A stretch of DNA of 10,526 nt from Gammaproteobacteria bacterium (GTDB lineage Bacteria; Pseudomonadota; Gammaproteobacteria; GCF-002020875): positions 1-10,526 of the forward strand of contig JABHIC010000185.1 in assembly GCA_018671205.1 (NCBI GenBank), written 5' to 3'. The position numbers and the translations under genes were made by a program. This document shows, piece by piece, positions 4,756 through 10,526 of this stretch. Below the pieces are notes generated by a model. The model ran no database searches. It was given only the letters and a program-made list of their open reading frames with translations, and was not told the origin of the DNA. Numbering within the stretch: position 1 is the first letter of the stretch; every line of letters starts with the position of its first letter.

Positions 4756-6486
4756 ATGAGCGTATTTTTCAATGGCAGACTCTGGACTACTCCTGCCAGT
4801 ATGACCGTGGTTGATGATTCAGCCATGCACAATAACAATCTTTCTGTGGGCAATGTCGTTGCTCTGATCGGACACTCTACGGGGGGTGCGCCGAAAACAC
4901 CGCTCCGTTTCCGTTCGGCAGCAGAGGCACGATCTGTTCTGCGCAGTGGCGACCTATTGACCGCTGTAGAGAAAGCACTTCACCCATCGAATCAGTCTGC
5001 TGGCCCGAGTTATGTGGTCGCCATGCGCGTTGATCCAGCTTTACAGTCTTCTGCTATCCTCGCTGGAACCGGAAATGAGAGCATGATTGAGTTGCTTTCT
5101 ACCGGGTACGGGGTCTGGACTCAGCAGATACAGGTCAAAGTAGAGAATGGATCTAGCGGGGAAACTGGAAAGAAAAAAATCACCACTCGCTTTGGAAGCA
5201 CCTACTACACGGCTGATGATGTGGGGCGAAATGCATTCAGTGTCGAGTACAGTGGGAGTGGCGCATCTCCCACGATAGATATCTCTACAACCTCCATTGA
5301 ACTGAAGGTTGCAGGATCATCTGTAGCCAGTATTGACCTAAACAGCTTCGACAAGGTGTCACAGTTGGTTGATCACATCAGCTCTGTTTCCGGCTTTGTA
5401 GCCTCGGTGTTAGAGGGGTCGGGGGATCTGCCACTGGTAAACAGTTTTGAGACCGTTTCTGGTGCTGACGCTGCAGACTACACCGTCACAGCCAACCGTT
5501 ATGAGGCAGTGCGCTGGTTCAACTCGATTTCAGAGGGGCTGGTGGATGCAACGATGCTCTCCCTCAACGCCAATGTAATCACTAATCTCAGCAACACCGC
5601 TGATGATGGATTCGTGTCTTTGACCGGCGGTGTAAATGGCTCCTCTGTCGCAACAGATTGGAATGACTGTTTTTCCGCACTACAGACCGAGGATGTGCAG
5701 TGGGTTGTCCCTGTTACTGCTGATGCCTCTGTTCATGCGATGGCTGACACTCACTGTAGCTTCATGTCAGATGTTGTACAGAATGAGCGCCGTGCCATTG
5801 TGGGTACTGCCACTGGTACTACTGACGAGGCAGCCATCAGCGCAGCTCTGGCTATCAACTCCGATCGCACCTCTCTGGTACACCTCGGGTTCTACGACTA
5901 CGCAACTGACGGCAGCACGGTACTGCGTGAGCCTTACATTCTTGCGGCACTATTGGCGGGCATGTTCAGTGGTGTGAATCCTGGAACCGCGCTCACCAAC
6001 AAGAGTATTAATGTCCGTGGCCTGGAGCGCAAGCTGCGCAACCCAACCGATACCGATCGACTCATCAATGGTGGCGTGTTCTGTGTTGAACAGACCAGCA
6101 AGGGATTCAAGGTGGTGCGATCGATCTCCACTTGGATCACTAACCAGAACTACAACCGGGTAGAGGTATCCGTGGGTACGGCAGTTGACTATGTGGCTCG
6201 CAATGTGCGGGAAGCGGTGGATGATCTGCGAGGTTGGAAGGGAGCCCCGGAGACACTGGCTATCGCCAAACGTAGAGCCACGGCGGTGCTGGAGGAGATG
6301 GCTCGTTCGGAGCCCTATGGGGCCGGTATCTTGGCGGGAGACGATGCTAGTCCCCCATTCAAGGATGTGGTTGCCTCGCTTGAGGGGGATGTTATGCGGG
6401 TTGAGTTCCAGTGCTCTCCAGTAATTCCTGTCAATTACATTCCAATCACGATTTTTGCCGTTCCTTATAGCGGCAGCACAGCATAG
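4756..6486 (+). CDS. Tail sheath protein
   Basis: This is the contractile sheath subunit that polymerises around the tail tube and shortens on infection. At 576 residues it is in the size range of Mu gpL-type and larger sheaths. The N-terminus has SVGNVVALIGHSTGGAPKTP and a LRFRSAAEARSVLRSGDLL segment typical of sheath proteins. The conserved C-terminal domain (about 470-570) contains VDYVARNVREAVDDLRGWKG, then AKRRATAVLEEMARSEPYGA, and ends VEFQCSPVIPVNYIPITIF. The central region (about 115-300) is a variable surface insertion. GGGGCGAG lies before the ATG. The tube gene follows after 13 nt. This is the clearest single proof that the phage has a contractile tail. Confidence 0.93.
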   Translation: MSVFFNGRLWTTPASMTVVDDSAMHNNNLSVGNVVALIGHSTGGAPKTPLRFRSAAEARSVLRSGDLLTAVEKALHPSNQSAGPSYVVAMRVDPALQSSAILAGTGNESMIELLSTGYGVWTQQIQVKVENGSSGETGKKKITTRFGSTYYTADDVGRNAFSVEYSGSGASPTIDISTTSIELKVAGSSVASIDLNSFDKVSQLVDHISSVSGFVASVLEGSGDLPLVNSFETVSGADAADYTVTANRYEAVRWFNSISEGLVDATMLSLNANVITNLSNTADDGFVSLTGGVNGSSVATDWNDCFSALQTEDVQWVVPVTADASVHAMADTHCSFMSDVVQNERRAIVGTATGTTDEAAISAALAINSDRTSLVHLGFYDYATDGSTVLREPYILAALLAGMFSGVNPGTALTNKSINVRGLERKLRNPTDTDRLINGGVFCVEQTSKGFKVVRSISTWITNQNYNRVEVSVGTAVDYVARNVREAVDDLRGWKGAPETLAIAKRRATAVLEEMARSEPYGAGILAGDDASPPFKDVVASLEGDVMRVEFQCSPVIPVNYIPITIFAVPYSGSTA

Positions 6487-6499
6487 AGGAGCATAAATC

Positions 6500-7000
6500 A
6501 TGTCAAATAACCCACAAGCAATGTCGGGTAACTCGATTACCGTTAAGTTAAATGACAAGACGGTAGGGGTGGTGCAGTCGATCACAGGTCAGGACGACTA
6601 TGCACACGAACCGCTCTCCGGGATCGGTGATATCCATCCTGAAGAGCACGTCCCCTCAATGGCTCGACACGCCATCAACGTGGAGGAGATGGTGCTTCAC
6701 TCACGGTCGATGTTGCAATCTGGCGTGGCCTCGGAGAATGGAGACGCTGCTCTGCAAGGCCTTACGTTCGACATCGTTGTCTCCGACAAGGCTTCAGGTG
6801 CTGAATTACGCAGATATAAAACCTGCTCCTATGTCAGCGGTAGTGTCAATTTCCGTAAGCACGCGATTGTGGTCTCCAATGCCTCATTCCAGGCGATTGA
6901 TGTTATAGGCAATCTCACGGGTGGAGCAGCTGGCGCTGGGGTCGTGCCAGAGACTGTGGAAGAGAGTGCTGCAGATGATGGCACCGGCACGGTGACCTAA
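6500..7000 (+). CDS. Tail tube protein
   Basis: This is the predicted inner-tube subunit, directly downstream of the sheath as in most myoviruses. It has 166 residues, with a beta-rich core: SGNSITVKLNDKTVGVVQSI at the start, the central LTFDIVVSDKASGAELRRYK, then CSYVSGSVNFRKHAIVVSNA and SFQAIDVIGN. A Gly/Ala/acidic tail of about 27 residues (from 140) ends in DDGTGTVT and is likely flexible. GAGGAG precedes the ATG, and its TAA is immediately followed by the ATG of the chaperone gene. Sequence identity to a named tube family cannot be checked here, so the call rests on position, size and beta character. Confidence 0.8.
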   Translation: MSNNPQAMSGNSITVKLNDKTVGVVQSITGQDDYAHEPLSGIGDIHPEEHVPSMARHAINVEEMVLHSRSMLQSGVASENGDAALQGLTFDIVVSDKASGAELRRYKTCSYVSGSVNFRKHAIVVSNASFQAIDVIGNLTGGAAGAGVVPETVEESAADDGTGTVT

Positions 7001-7318
7001 ATGCGAGCGCCTAAAGATAGCGACTTCCCCATAAAGGTTGAGGGGGTTGGTGATTTCACCTTCGCCCGCGCAACCATCGGGGATTTCATGCGCATCCGTG
7101 TCATTGCCAATAAATTTTCCGAGGGGATCAAGACTGACAATGAGCTTATTGTGATCTCAATGGCAGTGGCGCGTATCAGTGTCCTGTTTATCTCTGGCCC
7201 GAATAAGTGGGGCAACCTAGATTCCATTGAGGGGCTCGATAAGTCGATGATGGGCGATCTGATCAAGATATTCGACGCGCTCACAGAACAGGAAGCTACC
7301 TTTCAGGACGGGGCATAA
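7001..7318 (+). CDS. Tail assembly chaperone, short form (G-like)
   Basis: The 105-residue protein begins MRAPKDSDFPIKVEGVGDFT and includes FARATIGDFMRIRVIANKFSEG, the beta-then-helix start typical of gpG-like chaperones of contractile-tail phages. The C-terminal part (about 85-100, MMGDLIKIFDALTEQEATF) matches the 'lvkiydAl.ekE..F' helix. It binds tape measure and tube subunits during assembly and is absent from the mature virion in known cases. It starts directly after the tube stop codon. Most ribosomes should stop at TAA 7316-7318. A minority should shift frame to make the longer GT form (see 7314-7565). Confidence 0.8.
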   Translation: MRAPKDSDFPIKVEGVGDFTFARATIGDFMRIRVIANKFSEGIKTDNELIVISMAVARISVLFISGPNKWGNLDSIEGLDKSMMGDLIKIFDALTEQEATFQDGA

Positions 7319-7324
7319 GCCCCG
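7309..7324 (+). promoter_or_regulatory. Programmed +1 frameshift site with stop-codon hairpin
   Basis: The zero-frame end reads GAC GGG GCA TAA. The bases CGGGGC (7309-7314) and GCCCCG (7319-7324) pair perfectly around the loop ATAA, which contains the stop codon. The downstream conserved T frame is +1 relative to G. A tRNA on GGG (7310-7312) can slip to GGG (7311-7313) and then read CAT AAG CCC CGA. The frame needed is seen directly. The exact slip point and the role of the hairpin are inferred. TTT-C at 7301-7304 is a second possible slip site. Confidence 0.6.
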
Positions 7325-7565
7325 AATCAAAGCAGCAGGTAGGGAACTATCACAAAGTTACGGTTTCTGGTTCCGGCAGGAGTACAAGCTCCCGCCCACA
7401 GACCCCAGATATCTGGCTATGACACCGGAGGAGATAGAGCAGGAGTATTGGGCTTGCCACTATCTACGCAACCCCAACGCGGCTGATGATATTGAATCAG
7501 ATGGGTATAATCTGGATGAAATCATAGCCGCGATGGATGATTCAGATTGGGAAGATGCGGTCTAA
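7314..7565 (+). CDS. T extension of the tail assembly chaperone (made as G-T fusion by frameshift)
   Basis: This frame has no start codon until ATG 7419, yet the protein-like conserved part begins well before it: SQSYGFWFRQEYKLPPTDPR then YLAMTPEEIEQEYWACHYL. That 'FWFR..y.LPPTDPR.L.MT.EEI..EyWa' pattern is typical of the T domain of chaperones upstream of tape measure genes. The acidic end (DDIESDGYNLDEIIAAMDDS, then DWEDAV) is also usual. Joining by a +1 shift in GGGG (7310-7313) would give a product of about 187 residues: 104 from G and 83 from this frame. The open part of the frame reaches back to 7263, so the shift must occur in 7263-7315. It ends 24 nt before the tape measure ATG. Confidence 0.8.
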   Translation, partial: HKPRIKAAGRELSQSYGFWFRQEYKLPPTDPRYLAMTPEEIEQEYWACHYLRNPNAADDIESDGYNLDEIIAAMDDSDWEDAV

Positions 7566-7589
7566 TCTATAAAACGAAGAGGGTGCGTG

Positions 7590-9959
7590 ATGTCTGAAAA
7601 AATGAGCATTGGTGTTGGGGCTGATTTGGGCGGCTTCAATGCCGCCATGACTCAGGCCAAGGACAAGGTTGAAGAGGTCTCTTCCTCACTCGATGGAAAA
7701 AAGATCACAGTTGATCTTGACGAGTTCGCCTCTCGCCTCAATGCCGCCCATACATCCGTCCAGGACTTCAGCAAAGCGGTTTCCGTAAGGAAAAATCTCG
7801 GGCTAGATACCTCCGATGCTGAAGAGGCGCTATCCAAACTCAAGCAGTTTACCTCCCAGACCACGGCTGATTTGGCGAACAATCTTTTTGATGCTGCTCC
7901 GGTGGAAGAGGGGCTCGAGAAGGTTGAGCAGAGTGCCAAAAGGACGGGGGAGTTCCTGCAGAAATATCTGGGCAGGGATGTTACTCAGGCGCAGTCAGAT
8001 GCCATCAATATCACTTTTGGTCGGATGCAGAAGGGTGAGACTGCGGTATCTAGCTATCTGAAAAAGTATGACTCTATCGATGAGTGGCACGACCATGTCT
8101 CAGAAAACTTCGCTACTGAAAGTGAATCGGATGCTCACAAGAAAGACACCTTAGATACACTGTTGAAGCGGTCTGGTATTGCTCAGAAAGATAAAGAGGC
8201 GAACGAAGACAAGGAGAGTGTTGTTTCTCCTGCTTTTCAGAGTGCAGGAATGCAGGTAGCTCGCATGGCTGGTGGTGGGAATGCTGCCGGGGCGATCAGT
8301 GGCGCGGGCTCGGCTATCGCCGGAATGCTCTCTAAGAATCCGGTTGGTGCATTGATGGCTGCGCCCATAATGGCAACAGTGGGTGCGGTGGCGCAAGGTT
8401 ATGGTAGCGCACAACAAGACGCTATCGAGACTTCCGCTCTGCGCAATATGCTGGGGGCAGTCACCACTGACTTTGACGAACTCAGCGATTCGATCCATCG
8501 TGCCGCAAGCGGGATGGGGATCACTTACGAGGAATCGCGCAGACTGACCGAGAGTTACACCAAAATGATCGGCACTTTTGATGCAAAAGAGGCTGCGGAG
8601 ATGGTCGAGACCTCTGCTGGTTTCGGCATTGGTGTGGGGGTTGACTCAAAGTTTGCTGCCGACTATTTCGGCACCCTGCGCAAGATTGGCGCAACCGATT
8701 CTGAGAACGATAACCGCCGCAATGCGATCATGATGGGAGAGGCGATTGCCCGTGTGGGTTTCGGTAAGGCAGACACGATCATGGCTGAGGTCAAGAGCTT
8801 TGCATCCACCTCAGCACGCGCCTCTCATGCGGCACCGAATCTCGATGGCTTTGCCGGACTGCTCTCCACCATCGCTTCTGCCAAGATTCCTGGGCTCACC
8901 CCGTCTGCCACCGGACAGATGCTCCAGCAAGCAGACCAGACCTTTCGACAAGGGGGAGGAATGGGTGAGGCTTCTGAAAACTATATGCTGGGAATCTACC
9001 AGAAGGCTTTGGGCAGTGATTTCACTGCGATGCAGAAGCCTTTCCTGGATGCTCAGGGTCTGTTTGGCTCGGTTGATGGGCTTGAGTCTCTTCGTGAGAC
9101 CCTCAATCCAGAGGAGCAGAAGCAATTGGATCGCTGGACGGAGAAAGGGCAAGGATTACGCTCTCTTGACCTGTTGATGGAGGGCATAGATCGTGACTAT
9201 GGAGACAGTGGTTACAAGAAAAATACCGCCATCATGGGGATGCTTGGTGTCTCCGCGATGGATGCCGTCACCCTTAATAAGTACACCTCACAAGAGGGGG
9301 ACTTTGGTGGTCTGGCAGAGCGTGTTGATGGGCTGGTGGGCAAGGATGGCTATGATATGCGCTCTATTGCCTCCATCGCCACTGCTGCCTCCGGGGATGA
9401 GGAGACACTAGCCAGGTTGGGGGAAAATCTGCGGCAGGGGCGCGGGTTCACGAAACTGACAGATGAAGAGTCTGAACGTCTATCCAAAGTAGAGGGGAGT
9501 GATCTCGGAGAGTGGCAGGATCAGCTTATCAAATTGTTAGCTAACAACCGTCCGGTCGATGTGGGGAGAGAGGCGGCTGAAAGTATCGCTCATTTAGATA
9601 ACGAAATGACCAAAATGGCTATCAAATTAGTTCCGCTGGTTACGGACATCAGGGATGTTGTGGTAGGGACGCTCAACGCAGACACCCTCGATCGTTACTC
9701 GGAATCCCCGATTGCCGAGGCGGGGTTTGATATGGCTTTGGGATGGCCCAAGTATCTCGCCAGCCTGATTCCTGAGCTACTTGAAGACATGACAGACGGA
9801 ACGGGGGTTATCGATACGCCCGTGCCCCAGCAAAGGCAGCTGCAGGAGGTGGATGTAAAAGTCTCCGTCGATGACGTAATCCTCAAGACCCCCTCTGGTA
9901 GCGAAGAGGGGCGTGCTACCCCGAAAGTCACTACTCGCGTGAAGGCTCCAGCTCTTTAA
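7590..9959 (+). CDS. Tail tape measure protein
   Basis: A 789-residue protein directly after the chaperone pair, the fixed place of the tape measure, which sets tail length and helps DNA exit. The N-terminus (MSIGVGADLGGFNAAMTQAK) is the usual start of these proteins. Residues about 10-125 are heptad-rich and probably coiled coil. A Gly/Ala-rich hydrophobic stretch (about 225-275, with AAGAISGAGSAIAGMLSKNP and GALMAAPIMATVGAVAQGY) is a likely membrane-penetrating segment. The rest is mainly helical with no recognised lysozyme or peptidase motif. By the known rule of about 0.15 nm per residue the tail would be roughly 120 nm long. The ATG at 7590, with GAAGAGGG upstream, is chosen over a GTG one codon earlier. 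The next gene starts 6 nt after its stop. Confidence 0.88.
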   Translation: MSEKMSIGVGADLGGFNAAMTQAKDKVEEVSSSLDGKKITVDLDEFASRLNAAHTSVQDFSKAVSVRKNLGLDTSDAEEALSKLKQFTSQTTADLANNLFDAAPVEEGLEKVEQSAKRTGEFLQKYLGRDVTQAQSDAINITFGRMQKGETAVSSYLKKYDSIDEWHDHVSENFATESESDAHKKDTLDTLLKRSGIAQKDKEANEDKESVVSPAFQSAGMQVARMAGGGNAAGAISGAGSAIAGMLSKNPVGALMAAPIMATVGAVAQGYGSAQQDAIETSALRNMLGAVTTDFDELSDSIHRAASGMGITYEESRRLTESYTKMIGTFDAKEAAEMVETSAGFGIGVGVDSKFAADYFGTLRKIGATDSENDNRRNAIMMGEAIARVGFGKADTIMAEVKSFASTSARASHAAPNLDGFAGLLSTIASAKIPGLTPSATGQMLQQADQTFRQGGGMGEASENYMLGIYQKALGSDFTAMQKPFLDAQGLFGSVDGLESLRETLNPEEQKQLDRWTEKGQGLRSLDLLMEGIDRDYGDSGYKKNTAIMGMLGVSAMDAVTLNKYTSQEGDFGGLAERVDGLVGKDGYDMRSIASIATAASGDEETLARLGENLRQGRGFTKLTDEESERLSKVEGSDLGEWQDQLIKLLANNRPVDVGREAAESIAHLDNEMTKMAIKLVPLVTDIRDVVVGTLNADTLDRYSESPIAEAGFDMALGWPKYLASLIPELLEDMTDGTGVIDTPVPQQRQLQEVDVKVSVDDVILKTPSGSEEGRATPKVTTRVKAPAL

Positions 9960-9965
9960 TCTTCC

Positions 9966-10526
9966 ATGCGCATCTACAAGCCACGGATCAGCGTCTCCCT
10001 CAACAAAGTAAAGAACGACTCTTTTGGTGGAGGGGGGTTCCTGCGCAATCTTGAGCGTGGTGGATCCATTGACCTCACTCCATTCATGGGGCTGGGTGGC
10101 TCCGTGCATACCTCCAAAAGTATCAATGAACCAGCTGGAACCTTCTCGATCAGCTTCCCCGACAAGATGTCAGAGGAGCACTCCGACAGTGTTTATGGGC
10201 TGGTTGAGCCGATGGATCAGATAGAGATTAGGATAGCGCATGATCACCAGAGTGCTGAACTCCCGATCATCATGCGTGGGTTCGTCTCCAGCATCTCCCG
10301 GAGTGAGACAATTGGGGGGGATGGAAAGCCATCCCGCAAAGTGAATGTGGTCGGGCAGGATTACGGGAAAATCCTCCAGATCATCCAGATCATTTATCTG
10401 AATAATAGCGTCATTGGTGACAACATCATTTCAGGCTTCAAAATGTTGCAGAAGTACGGGGTGGATGCCTCTGCCAACCCACCGATTCAAGATTTTGTGC
10501 GTGATGTGTTCACTGAAATAGTGGAC
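9966..10526 (+). CDS. Baseplate hub protein, N-terminal part (runs off the window)
   Basis: The visible 187 residues start MRIYKPRISVSLNKVKNDSF. They continue with a beta-rich hub-type domain: AGTFSISFPDKM, IEIRIAHDH, and from residue 104 RGFVSSISRSETIGGDGKPS then RKVNVVGQDYGKILQIIQII. The segment 'RGfV..i.r.et...gkp.r.v.v.GqDYgkil' is characteristic of hub proteins of the gpD/XkdQ type, which trimerise at the centre of the baseplate and connect the tube to the spike. The gene begins 6 nt after the tape measure stop with no clear Shine-Dalgarno, so it is probably coupled to it. A dnaN-like or LysM-carrying gene may follow in some phages, but nothing is visible here. Confidence 0.8.
   Translation, partial: MRIYKPRISVSLNKVKNDSFGGGGFLRNLERGGSIDLTPFMGLGGSVHTSKSINEPAGTFSISFPDKMSEEHSDSVYGLVEPMDQIEIRIAHDHQSAELPIIMRGFVSSISRSETIGGDGKPSRKVNVVGQDYGKILQIIQIIYLNNSVIGDNIISGFKMLQKYGVDASANPPIQDFVRDVFTEIVD

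Noticed and set aside
7419..7565. T domain translated independently from ATG 7419
   Set aside because: The conserved FWFRQEYKLPPTDPRY region lies upstream of that ATG and there is no ribosome-binding site in front of it. A frameshift explains the data better.

Overview
This window is part of the structural gene block of a tailed phage with a contractile tail (myovirus type), carried as a prophage or as free phage DNA. The evidence is a sheath, tube, tail-assembly-chaperone, tape-measure and baseplate-hub series in canonical order, preceded by neck genes. No host gene, integrase, tRNA or attachment site is visible. The host is probably a proteobacterium: the genes use Shine-Dalgarno starts, base composition looks balanced, and the HicB-type regulator is of a form common in proteobacteria. 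Genus or species cannot be read from this sequence.

Layout. Positions 2-444 hold a run of very small hydrophobic proteins, most of them joined by ATGA stop/start overlaps. Two are 44-residue tandem paralogues. A 62-residue phage protein follows (458-646). Positions 740-2124 encode two neck proteins: a head-tail connector and a Cys-motif protein likely to be a stopper or neck component. A small CxxC protein overlaps the end of the second (2121-2321). The strand then switches. Positions 2239-3045 (minus) encode an HK97-gp10-like tail-completion protein, and 3111-3524 (minus) a HicB-family antitoxin/repressor with no HicA beside it. Plus-strand genes resume at 3616: a tail terminator-like protein, a small conserved tail-region protein, tail sheath (4756-6486), tail tube (6500-7000), tail assembly chaperone G with a frameshifted T extension (7001-7565), tape measure (7590-9959) and the N-terminal 187 residues of a baseplate hub protein that runs off the end.

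How it works together. The connector, stopper-like, gp10-like and terminator-like proteins would close the head and join it to the tail. Chaperones G and GT would load tube subunits on the tape measure, the sheath would polymerise around the tube, and the hub would start the tail. Everything except the 2239-3524 block lies on the plus strand with tight or overlapping junctions, as in a late operon.

Most unusual points: (1) a tail-completion-like gene sits in its expected neck position but on the opposite strand, next to an unpaired HicB whose start is covered by an 8-bp inverted repeat; (2) both minus-strand genes have a TATAAT-like box exactly 6 nt before the ATG, suggesting leaderless transcripts; (3) the chaperone frameshift appears to be +1, at a GGGG run inside a compact hairpin whose loop contains the zero-frame stop codon; (4) tandem 44-residue membrane-peptide paralogues. 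I saw no evidence of a wholly new multi-gene system. The strand-switch block is the best candidate for one.
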